Positions 7,356 to 14,180 of a stretch of DNA of 18,114 nucleotides are shown in pieces (the first letter of the stretch is position 1; every line of letters starts with the position of its first letter). Under the pieces are notes generated by a model, which did no database searches, was not told the origin of the DNA, and worked only from the letters and a program-made list of their open reading frames with translations. The DNA comes from Candidatus Latescibacterota bacterium (GTDB lineage: Bacteria > Latescibacterota > UBA2968 > UBA8231), in the NCBI GenBank assembly GCA_022827165.1, contig JAJDTN010000077.1, positions 1 to 18,114 of the forward strand. Direction: 5' to 3'. The translations under genes were made by a program, and so were the position numbers.

Positions 7356-8300
7356 TCACGGAGTCCCTCCGGGCGGCGCCCGCCGGCCCGGGGCCAGCAG
7401 CAGCACCGAGAGCACCAGGCACCCGAAGAGCAGGCTCCCCAGGACCAGGTGAACCAGCTGCAGGACGGGGGGCAGGGCCCAGGAGGTCAGCCCCAGGCCG
7501 GCGGCGATCTGCGCCAGGGTGAGCCACGCCGGCGCCTGCGCCAGGCGCCGCAGGCCGGGGCTGTCCGGCAGCCGGGTGTGGGCCGCCCACAGCAGCCAGG
7601 CGCACAGCAGGGCGACCACGAGGGCGCCGGTCTTGTGGATCTCGTCGGCCAGGCCGACGCGGCCGAGGAGGAGGGAGCGCTCGAGGCCGGGGTCGGCGGC
7701 GGCCACCCCCTCCAGGCCGCCGCGCAGGAAGGCGCCGAGGACGAGCTGCACCACCGCCGCCCCCAGGACGAGGCCGGCGATGGGGAACAGCGGCGCGGCT
7801 CCGGCCGGGGGGCGCGGCAGGCGGCCGCCCGCGGCGTCGAAGCCCTGCACGACCAGGTGCAGGAGCAGGCCGGCGATGGCCAGGGCCACGAAGAGGTGGA
7901 CGGTCACCAGCCTCGGGTCGAGCTCGTGGGCCACCACCTGGCCGCCGAACCACCCCTGAAAGGCGACGAGCAGGGCCGTGGCCGCCGCCGGGACCAGGAT
8001 GTCCGGCCGGCGGCGGTGCACGCGCCAGGCGGCGACCAGGACGGCCACGATCAGCAGGCCCACGACCACCCCGAGGAGGCGGTTGACGTACTCGATCCAG
8101 GCGAGGGCGAAGTCGAACCTCTCGGGGTCGATCTCCGGGGGCAGCTGGCTCGCGTCGGTGGGCGGGATCCAGCGGCCGAAGCACCGGGGCCAGTCGGGGC
8201 ACCCGAGGCCGGCGCCGGCGGCGCGCACGAAGCCCCCGACGGCAATCAGCAGGAAGGTCGCCACGGTGGCGGCGACGGCGATGTCGCGGAATCCTCTCAC
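7356..8300 (-). CDS. ctaA: Heme A synthase (CtaA/Cox15)
   Basis: This 314-residue integral membrane protein is rich in hydrophobic helices (about eight predicted by eye). It matches CtaA/Cox15, which oxidises the C8 methyl of heme O to give heme A for aa3-type cytochrome oxidases. The periplasmic cysteine pair is in GLGCPDWPRCFG (C34, C40). Heme-ligand positions are H135 (VTVHLFVA), H222 (ADEIHKTGA) and H284 (LQLVHLVLG). The first expected histidine of the E-x-x-H motif is asparagine here (E70-Y-V-N73), a substitution I believe occurs in some CtaA subgroups. The start GTG 8300 has GGAGGAGAGGA just upstream. No cytochrome oxidase or protoheme farnesyltransferase genes are in view. It is divergent from the hom-asd operon. 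Confidence 0.93.
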   Translation of the reverse strand: MRGFRDIAVAATVATFLLIAVGGFVRAAGAGLGCPDWPRCFGRWIPPTDASQLPPEIDPERFDFALAWIEYVNRLLGVVVGLLIVAVLVAAWRVHRRRPDILVPAAATALLVAFQGWFGGQVVAHELDPRLVTVHLFVALAIAGLLLHLVVQGFDAAGGRLPRPPAGAAPLFPIAGLVLGAAVVQLVLGAFLRGGLEGVAAADPGLERSLLLGRVGLADEIHKTGALVVALLCAWLLWAAHTRLPDSPGLRRLAQAPAWLTLAQIAAGLGLTSWALPPVLQLVHLVLGSLLFGCLVLSVLLLAPGRRAPPGGTP

Positions 8301-8381
8301 CTGTCCTCTCCTCCCGAATCAACCTACCCGCCGCCGTCCGGGGCGGCAATGCGGCCCCCGTCCCGCGTCGGGGCACTCTGA

Positions 8382-8410
8382 TTGACGATATCCGGGGGCC
8401 CCGGTACTTT
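8382..8410 (+). promoter_or_regulatory. Candidate sigma70-type promoter of hom-asd
   Basis: TTGACG (8382-8387) and TACTTT (8405-8410) are separated by 17 bases, the best spacing for a housekeeping promoter, in otherwise GC-rich sequence. The spacer contains GGGGGCCCC. Transcription from here would give a leader of about 210 bases before hom. Confidence 0.5.
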
Positions 8411-8411
8411 C

Positions 8412-8443
8412 GAACGGCTTGGCCCGTTCTCCGGACCCCGGAG
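8412..8443 (+). other. Two tandem hairpins in the hom leader
   Basis: GAACGG-CTTGGC-CCGTTC (8412-8429) is followed at once by CTCCGG-ACC-CCGGAG (8429-8443), sharing one base. They lie directly after the candidate -10 box, at the very start of the transcript, where they could stabilise the mRNA or bind a regulator. There is no T-run to suggest attenuation. Confidence 0.35.
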
Positions 8444-8628
8444 CGGACAGACCCGCCCCCGCCCGATGATGGCCGAGCCGTCATGCCAGCCGCCGTGCCG
8501 GCCGGCCCCGCGCCTCTCCCCGAGTCGATCCGCATGATTGTCGCAAGGCCTCAGACCCCCGCTCCCGATCTCCCGACCGGTCCGCCCCGGCTGCGGGCGC
8601 CGTCCGCCGCGGGCCCCTTCCCGAACCG

Positions 8629-9927
8629 ATGAGCAACCCCCTCGGACTCGGCCTGATCGGCCTCGGCACGGTCGGCACCGGCGTCGTGCAGCTCCTGCGC
8701 GAGGCGCCCGCCGCCGTGCGCCGCCGCAAGGCCAGCTTCGAGGTGCGTCGGGTAGGGGTGCGCGATCCCTCGAAGAGCCGCGACGTCGATCTTCCTCGGG
8801 GCGTGCTCACCGGCGACGCCGGCCGGGTGATCTCCGATCCGGACGTGCAGGTGGTGGTCGAGCTGACCGGGGCGCCGGAGGCCTTCGGCTGGATTCGCCA
8901 GGCCCTGCAGGCGGGCAAACACGTGGTCACCGCCAACAAGGCGGTCATCGCCGAGCACGGCGACGAGTTGTTCGACCTGGCCGCCGAGGGCGACGTGGAC
9001 CTGCTCTTCGAGGCCAGCGTCGCCGGCGGGATCCCCATCATCCGCTCCCTGCGCAACGGCCTCGTGGCCAACCGCGTGGAGAGCCTTTACGGCATCCTCA
9101 ACGGCACGACGAACTACATCCTCAGCCGCATGACCCGCGGCGAGGGCGACTACCCCGAGATCCTGGCCCGGGCCCAGGCCGCCGGCTACGCCGAGCCCGA
9201 CCCGGCGGCCGACGTGAGCGGCGCCGACGCCGCCTCCAAGCTCGCCATCCTCAGCCGCATCGCCTTTCACACGCGGGGCACGGCGGCCGACATCTACTGC
9301 GAGGGGATCGAGGACATCGAGGCGAGCGACATCGAGTACGCCCGCGAGCTGGGCTTCGCCATCAAGCTCCTGGCCATCGCCCGGCACGCCGACGGCGGTC
9401 TGGTGGAGGCCCGCGTCCACCCGGTCATGGTCCCCGGCGAGTCGCAGCTGGCCAACATCCAGGACGAGTTCAACGCCATCGAGGTGGTGGGCAGCGCCGT
9501 GGGCACCCAGGTGTTCTCCGGCGCCGGCGCCGGGCGCATGCCCACGGCGAGCGCCGTGGTCTCCGATCTCGTGGAGCTGGCCGAGCGCCGCCGGCGGGGG
9601 GCGTCCACCTCCATCGGCGACATGATCCTCGGCGAAGAAGCGCTGGGCTTCGCCGACATCCGCGACGCCGAGATCCGCTACTTCCTGCGGGTCCTGGTGG
9701 AGGACCGCCCCGGCGTCCTCGAGCAGATCGCCCGCATCCTCGCCGAGGAGCGCATCAGCATCGCCTCGGTGCTGCAGAAGGAGCGCGACCTCCAGGGCGG
9801 CGCCGTGCCTCTGGTCATTGTCACCCACGAGGCGCGGGAGCGGGCCATGCAGCAGGCCATGGGTGCCATCGAGGCCCTGCCTCCGGTGACCCGCGGAGCG
9901 CGCCTGATCCGGATGCAGGACCTGTGA
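8629..9927 (+). CDS. hom: Homoserine dehydrogenase with C-terminal ACT domain
   Basis: This 432-residue enzyme reduces aspartate semialdehyde to homoserine, the branch point to threonine and methionine. The Rossmann motif GLIGLGTVGTGVV is at residues 8-20, TANKAVIAEHG follows, and NGTTNYILSRM binds the semialdehyde. The catalytic Asp/Lys pair is in SGADAASKLAIL (K204). From about residue 350 an ACT domain (YFLRVLVEDRPGVLEQIARIL) is present, which in this family senses threonine, so allosteric feedback is likely. The length is typical for monofunctional Hom. The start ATG 8629 fits the family but lacks a Shine-Dalgarno sequence. It overlaps asd by GTGA (9924-9927), so the two consecutive users of aspartate semialdehyde are translationally coupled. 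A candidate promoter lies at 8382-8410. Confidence 0.97.
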   Translation: MSNPLGLGLIGLGTVGTGVVQLLREAPAAVRRRKASFEVRRVGVRDPSKSRDVDLPRGVLTGDAGRVISDPDVQVVVELTGAPEAFGWIRQALQAGKHVVTANKAVIAEHGDELFDLAAEGDVDLLFEASVAGGIPIIRSLRNGLVANRVESLYGILNGTTNYILSRMTRGEGDYPEILARAQAAGYAEPDPAADVSGADAASKLAILSRIAFHTRGTAADIYCEGIEDIEASDIEYARELGFAIKLLAIARHADGGLVEARVHPVMVPGESQLANIQDEFNAIEVVGSAVGTQVFSGAGAGRMPTASAVVSDLVELAERRRRGASTSIGDMILGEEALGFADIRDAEIRYFLRVLVEDRPGVLEQIARILAEERISIASVLQKERDLQGGAVPLVIVTHEARERAMQQAMGAIEALPPVTRGARLIRMQDL

Positions 9928-10946
9928 GCTTCCGCGTCGCCATCATGGGCGCCACCGGCGCCGTGGGCGAGGTCATGCTCGAGATCCTCGCCGAGCGCGA
10001 CTTCCCGGCGAAGGAGCTGCGGCTGCTGGCCTCGCGCCGCTCCGCCGGGCGCAGGATCGACTACCGCGGCGAGAGCCTCACCGTGCAGGAGCTGACCGAG
10101 GGTTCCTTCGAGGGCATGGACCTGGTGCTGTCGTCGGCCGGCGGCAGCCTCAGCCGGCGCTACGCCCCCGCGGCGGTGGCCGCCGGCGCCGTGGTCGTGG
10201 ACAACACCTCCGCCTTCCGCATGGACCCGGAGGTCCCCCTCGTGGTGCCCGAGGTCAATCCCGGCGACCTGGACGCCCACAGGGGCATCGTCGCCAACCC
10301 GAACTGCTCCACCATCATCATGGTCGTCCCCTTGTGGCCCCTGCACCGCGTCCACCGCGTGCGCCGCGTGATCGTCTCCACCTACCAGGCGATCTCCGGC
10401 GCCGGTGCCCCCGCCATGGAGGAGCTGGTGGAGCAGACGCGGGACGTCCTCAACGACCGGCCGGCGGTGCCGCGCGAGCTGCCGTACCCCATCGCCTTCA
10501 ACCTGTTCTCTCACAACACCGAGATCGACGCCGACGGGTACTGCGAGGAGGAGGTGAAGATGATCCGGGAGACGCGCAAGATGTTCCACGAGGAGTCGAT
10601 CCTGGTGTCGCCCACCTGCGTGCGCGTCCCCATCCTGCGGGCCCACTCCGAGGCGGTGACCGTCGAGTTCGAGGAGCCGGTGAGCGAGGAGGAGGTGCGG
10701 CGGATCCTGGCCGAGGCGCCGGGGGTGGCTCTCGTGGACGACCGCGAGGCCAACCACTTCCCCATGCCCCTGGAGGCCAGCGGCCGGGACGATGTGCTCG
10801 TGGGCCGCATCCGCCGGGACCTGTCGCGGCCCGACGGCACCTCCGTGAGCATGTTCCTGTGCGGCGATCAACTCCGCAAGGGCGCGGCCCTCAACGCCGT
10901 GCAGATCGCCGAGGCCCTGGCCGCCGCCGGCCGTCTCGGCGCCTGA
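9924..10946 (+). CDS. asd: Aspartate-semialdehyde dehydrogenase
   Basis: This 340-residue enzyme makes aspartate 4-semialdehyde from aspartyl phosphate, feeding lysine, threonine and methionine synthesis. The Rossmann motif is MGATGAVGEVMLEIL at residues 8-22. The nucleophile is C128 in NPNCSTI, and the acid/base histidine is H241 in RVPILRAHSEAV. The C-terminal ALNAVQIAEAL helix is present. The start is GTG 9924, overlapping the hom stop. Upstream in-frame codons lie inside hom and are ignored. A terminator-like hairpin follows the stop. A second, decayed copy of residues 281 to about 338 of this gene is found 3.2 kb downstream at 14007-14142, so this locus has been duplicated or replaced in the past. 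Confidence 0.97.
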   Translation: MSFRVAIMGATGAVGEVMLEILAERDFPAKELRLLASRRSAGRRIDYRGESLTVQELTEGSFEGMDLVLSSAGGSLSRRYAPAAVAAGAVVVDNTSAFRMDPEVPLVVPEVNPGDLDAHRGIVANPNCSTIIMVVPLWPLHRVHRVRRVIVSTYQAISGAGAPAMEELVEQTRDVLNDRPAVPRELPYPIAFNLFSHNTEIDADGYCEEEVKMIRETRKMFHEESILVSPTCVRVPILRAHSEAVTVEFEEPVSEEEVRRILAEAPGVALVDDREANHFPMPLEASGRDDVLVGRIRRDLSRPDGTSVSMFLCGDQLRKGAALNAVQIAEALAAAGRLGA

Positions 10947-10967
10947 GCCCGCCTCTCCGGCGGGCTT
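10947..10967 (+). terminator. Terminator-like hairpin after asd
   Basis: GCCCGCC-TCTCC-GGCGGGC is a perfect 7-base GC stem starting at the first base after the asd stop, followed by only TT. It lies between convergent genes and could act in both directions. Confidence 0.5.
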
Positions 10968-11000
10968 GCGGCGGACACCCGGCCTCGCGGGCCAGCCGCC

Positions 11001-12734
11001 TCAGGCCTTGATCGGACCGCGCGGCGATCTGCTCTCGTCCACGGTCTCCATGGTCATGAGCTGGATGATGTCGTTGCTGGTGACCGAGCCCAGAAACCTC
11101 TCCGAATCCCGCTCCACGACGGGCATGACGGAAAGGGAACTCTCCGACATGCGCTGCAGCACGTCTTCGACTTGCTCGTCCGGCCGGGCCAACGGGGTCT
11201 GGCGGCGTACCACGGCGTCGAGCCGGGTCTTGCCCCAGGCCTCCTTGGGCAGGTAGCGGAGCATCTCCAGGGAGACGATCCCCACGAGCGCTTCCTCGTC
11301 GGCCACGACGTAGTGGGGCTGGTGCGGAACGATCCACTGCTCGGTGAAGTCGCGCACCGTGACGTTCGGCGCCGGATGCCGGTGCGCGCGGTCCAGAATG
11401 TCATCGATCCGGATGTCTTCGAGGGCGAAGCGGACGATCCCCAGGGGAATGTCGTCGAGTTTCTCCGGCAGGTCGGTCCTGTGGCTGGCCCGGCCCACGG
11501 CGAAGTTGATCACCGACGGCATGAACAGGATGTAGCAGAACATGACCAGCACCAGGAACGAGAAAACCACCTCGTCGATGATTCCGGAATCCCACATGAC
11601 CAGCAACAGCGCGATCTCGGCCACGCCCTTGCCCATCAGGCCGGTGGCCACGGCGTAGGGAACGGCGAGGCGGGAGACGTAAGCGCCGATGAAGGCGCCG
11701 GTGAAGTTGCCGAGCAACGGGATCAGCGCCAGCCCCGCCATCGCCTCCAGGGGCAGGGTGAGGAAGGTGAAGCTGAAGCTCAATCCGGCGGAAGCGAAGA
11801 ACAGGGGCACGAAGAACCCCTCGGCGACGCTGCGAATCCCCGGGATGATCTCCCGCTGCACCTGGTAGGGAAGGCCCGAGAGCGACGCCCCGAAGAGCAG
11901 GGCCCCCAGCGAGCCGTGGAGTCCCACCGCTTCGGCGCCGTACACGATCAGGAAGAGCATGCCGAGGAGCAGACCCAGGGAGAGCTGCGGCACCTGGATC
12001 ACCCGCTGCAGCAGCGCCACCAGGGGTGGCAGCACCCGCGACGACAACACCCAGGTCACCACCGAGAAACCGGCGACTTTGCCCAGCAGGATCAGTATGC
12101 CCACGGGGGAAAGCTGGTGGGCGTGCTCGCCGATGCTGAAGCCGATCAGCAGCAGGGCGATCAACTCGGCGATGATCACCACCGTGAAGATCTGCAGTCC
12201 GACCGGCTTTTTCAGGTAGCCGCCGTCGGTAAGCACTTTGGCCACGATGCCCAGACTGGTCATCGAAAGCACGCCGGCCAACGCCAGCGACTCGGTGAAA
12301 TTCAGTTGCAGTCCGAAATCGAAAACCAGATCGGTGGTGACCAGCATCGAAATGCTCAGTGACACGATCACGGAGAGTACGGCCGCGAGGAAGTAATGGC
12401 CTTTGAGGGACGACATGAAACTGGAGATGTCGACTTCGTCCAGGCCGATGAGGAAGAAGAAGATGAACACCCCCAGCGCCAGGACCAGCTCGAGGTGCAG
12501 GGTCGACTCGATCCACCAGAGGCCGGTGAGCTCCATGACCGGACCCAGGAGCATACCCGTCGCCGCATAGGCGATGATGGAGTTCAACCGCAGCCTGCGG
12601 AAGACGCCCTCGGCCAGCTTGGCTACGATGATGAGCAACCCGAGAGTCAACAGCGACTGGTGCAGTTCATGGGTGTGCTCGGCGAACTTGAACAGATCCG
12701 TTATCGCCTGGAGCGAGAAGCCTTCCATGGACAT
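11001..12734 (-). CDS. CPA2-family cation/proton antiporter with C-terminal CBS pair
   Basis: This 577-residue membrane protein has about 12 hydrophobic segments over residues 27-425, in the Kef/Nha-type (CPA2, Na_H_Exchanger) fold, exchanging K+ or Na+ for H+ across the inner membrane. Family blocks are ATGMLLGPV, FIFFFLIGLDEVD, LAGVLSMTSLGIVAKVL, LLFGASLSGLPYQ, and GLMGKGVAEIALLLV. At the usual DD/ND/QD ion-binding position it reads A189-E190, leaving one acidic residue. Residues about 455-562 form a CBS domain pair (from VPHQPHYVVADEEALVGIV to FLGSVTSNDIIQL), probably an adenosine-nucleotide sensor, in place of the common RCK/TrkA-N domain. ATG 12734 has GGAG nine bases upstream. It lies 34 bases downstream of the LivK-type lipoprotein gene in the same direction, so they are likely one operon. 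The sequence here looks lower in GC than the flanks. Confidence 0.9.
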   Translation of the reverse strand: MSMEGFSLQAITDLFKFAEHTHELHQSLLTLGLLIIVAKLAEGVFRRLRLNSIIAYAATGMLLGPVMELTGLWWIESTLHLELVLALGVFIFFFLIGLDEVDISSFMSSLKGHYFLAAVLSVIVSLSISMLVTTDLVFDFGLQLNFTESLALAGVLSMTSLGIVAKVLTDGGYLKKPVGLQIFTVVIIAELIALLLIGFSIGEHAHQLSPVGILILLGKVAGFSVVTWVLSSRVLPPLVALLQRVIQVPQLSLGLLLGMLFLIVYGAEAVGLHGSLGALLFGASLSGLPYQVQREIIPGIRSVAEGFFVPLFFASAGLSFSFTFLTLPLEAMAGLALIPLLGNFTGAFIGAYVSRLAVPYAVATGLMGKGVAEIALLLVMWDSGIIDEVVFSFLVLVMFCYILFMPSVINFAVGRASHRTDLPEKLDDIPLGIVRFALEDIRIDDILDRAHRHPAPNVTVRDFTEQWIVPHQPHYVVADEEALVGIVSLEMLRYLPKEAWGKTRLDAVVRRQTPLARPDEQVEDVLQRMSESSLSVMPVVERDSERFLGSVTSNDIIQLMTMETVDESRSPRGPIKA

Positions 12735-12768
12735 CTTGGTGTTCTCCGCAGTGCCGTTCGGGAGGTCT

Positions 12769-13995
12769 CTAGTTCGGGCCTCTGAGTCTGTCGACCCCTT
12801 GGTACTCGCCGTCCGTGCCGATCACGGTGAGGAACACGGCGTCGGATCCCTGGTTGTCGTCCGGCCCGTACTTGAGCCGCATGCCGTCGATGTCGATGGT
12901 GCCGGCCTCCCGCACCGCCTGGAGAAGGCACTCTCGACTCAGGTCGCGGCCGCAGGCTTCGAGGCCGGCCACGGCCAGGCGGCCGGCCAGATACCCTTCC
13001 AACGAGACGAACCCGGGTTCCGCCCGGGGGTCGTACTCGAAGAGCGCCCCGTGGTATCGAGCCACCACGGGGATGTCCGCGTCGTGGGGGAGGGGAACCA
13101 CCTGCGTGACATACACGCCGGCCCCGTCGGGGCCCAGCTCGTTGGCCAAGGCGTTGCTCCCCACGAAGGAGACCGTCATGAATACCGGGTCCAGCTCCCG
13201 CCGCACCAACTCTATGGTCTTCACCACCGGCATGTAGGAGCCGATGAGGATCACCGCTTCCGGATCGGCCGCGGTGATCTTGAGCGCCGCCCCCCTCACG
13301 GCGCGGGTATTGCGCGGGTAGTGGGCGGCCGCTGCCGGCTCCAGGCCCCGGCGCTCCAGGGCCCGTCTCGCGCCCTCCAGCCCGTTCAGGCCGAAGGAGT
13401 CATCCTGGTAGAGGACGGCCACGCGGGTGATCCCCAGGTCCTCGGTGAGCCGCGCCACCATCTCCTCGGTTTCCTGGTAGTACGAGGCCCGGAGGTTGAG
13501 GACATTGTCCAACTCCCGGTGGCGCAGAAATTCGGCCCCCGTGAAGGGAGCCAGGAAGGGCACCCGGGCCGCCCGGGCCAGCGGTGATGCGGCGCGGGAC
13601 GTGGGTGTGCCCACCGCTCCGATGAGGGCGAAGACCCTCTCGATCTCGATCAGCCGTTCCGTGTTGGAAGCGGCGAAGCCGGTTTCGTAGCCGTCATCCA
13701 GGGCCTTGAGCTTCAACTCGCGGCCATGGACGCCCCCTCCCTGGTTCGCCTCGTGGAAGGCCGCCTCGATTCCCAGGCGCATCGCCTGGCCCAACTCCCG
13801 CGCCGGTCCGGTGAAGGCGGCGGATTGACCGAAGAGGACGTGGTCGTCGGAGAACCCGGGGTCGTCCCGGCCTTCTGGCTCGGGTGCATCCTGCCCGCCC
13901 CGACAGGCCATGGCAAAGGCGGCCAGCAGCAATCCTGCAATCATCAACAGGGGGGCCATCGAGCGAGAGACCGGACGTTGCGCCAGCTTCATCAT
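12769..13995 (-). CDS. LivK-type (Peripla_BP_6) substrate-binding lipoprotein
   Basis: This 408-residue protein has an N-terminal signal with a basic segment, a hydrophobic core and a cysteine in AFAMAC (about residue 33), so it is probably a lipoprotein. The body is a two-lobed type I periplasmic binding protein of the branched-chain amino acid/amide class: VLFGQSAAFTGPARELG, GVHGRELKLKALDDGYET, ALIGAVGTPTSRAASPLA, VAVLYQDDSFGLNGLEG, and PEAVILIGSYMPVVKTIEL are all recognisable. No ABC permease or ATPase gene is nearby. Its partner in the operon is the CPA2-CBS antiporter, so it may act as an extracytoplasmic sensor or a part of a transporter encoded elsewhere. ATG 13995 is chosen from GAGGAG at 14007-14002, six bases upstream. 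The start lies right at the edge of the asd remnant, so its promoter must be within or beyond that remnant. Confidence 0.9.
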   Translation of the reverse strand: MMKLAQRPVSRSMAPLLMIAGLLLAAFAMACRGGQDAPEPEGRDDPGFSDDHVLFGQSAAFTGPARELGQAMRLGIEAAFHEANQGGGVHGRELKLKALDDGYETGFAASNTERLIEIERVFALIGAVGTPTSRAASPLARAARVPFLAPFTGAEFLRHRELDNVLNLRASYYQETEEMVARLTEDLGITRVAVLYQDDSFGLNGLEGARRALERRGLEPAAAAHYPRNTRAVRGAALKITAADPEAVILIGSYMPVVKTIELVRRELDPVFMTVSFVGSNALANELGPDGAGVYVTQVVPLPHDADIPVVARYHGALFEYDPRAEPGFVSLEGYLAGRLAVAGLEACGRDLSRECLLQAVREAGTIDIDGMRLKYGPDDNQGSDAVFLTVIGTDGEYQGVDRLRGPN

Positions 13996-14001
13996 TGCGT
14001 T

Positions 14002-14007
14002 CTCCTC
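14002..14007 (-). promoter_or_regulatory. Ribosome binding site of the LivK-type lipoprotein
   Basis: Minus-strand GAGGAG six bases before ATG 13995. It abuts the left border of the asd remnant. Confidence 0.7.
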
Positions 14008-14142
14008 TTCCCGTGCCCCTGGAGGCCAGCGGCCGCGACGAGGTGCTCGTGGGGCGCATCCGCCAGGACCTCTGCGGCGATCGGCTTCGCAAGGGCGGCT
14101 CTGATAGCCGTCCATCGCCGAGGCCCCGGCCGCCGTCGGTCG
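14007..14142 (+). pseudogene. asd: Decayed copy of the 3' end of asd
   Basis: The stretch reads VPLEASGRDEVLVGRIRQDL, then CGDRLRKGG, and in another frame IAEAPAAVGR. It corresponds to residues 281-300, 313-321 and 328-337 of the intact Asd at 9924-10946. By hand alignment the first 59 bases (14013-14071) differ at five positions from 10764-10822. Then 36 bases (12 codons) are missing, a further match of about 25 bases follows, and indels shift the frame. The start and catalytic residues are absent, so it cannot be functional. It lies between the LivK-type gene and the M20 deacylase gene, both on the opposite strand. Confidence 0.85.
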
Positions 14143-14180
14143 ACCGGGCTCCCGGGCTCGCCCCTGCGGCGGATCCTCCC

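Larger units (their letters stand above)
8301..8628. other. Divergent intergenic region between ctaA and hom
   Basis: This 328-base gap carries a candidate promoter for hom, two tandem hairpins just after it, and the ribosome binding site of ctaA at its left end. A 23-codon frame at 8466-8537 exists but is not enriched in threonine, isoleucine or methionine codons and has no ribosome binding site. No known riboswitch pattern was recognised. hom itself has no clear Shine-Dalgarno before ATG 8629. Confidence 0.5.

Noticed and set aside
8466..8537. 23-codon frame in the hom leader as an attenuator leader peptide
   Set aside because: It has no ribosome site and no run of threonine, isoleucine or methionine codons, and no terminator/antiterminator with a T-tract follows.
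10947..14180. Insertion sequence or integrative element carrying the antiporter and lipoprotein genes
   Set aside because: No transposase or integrase frame, no terminal inverted repeats and no tRNA target are visible. The asd duplication fits homologous replacement better.
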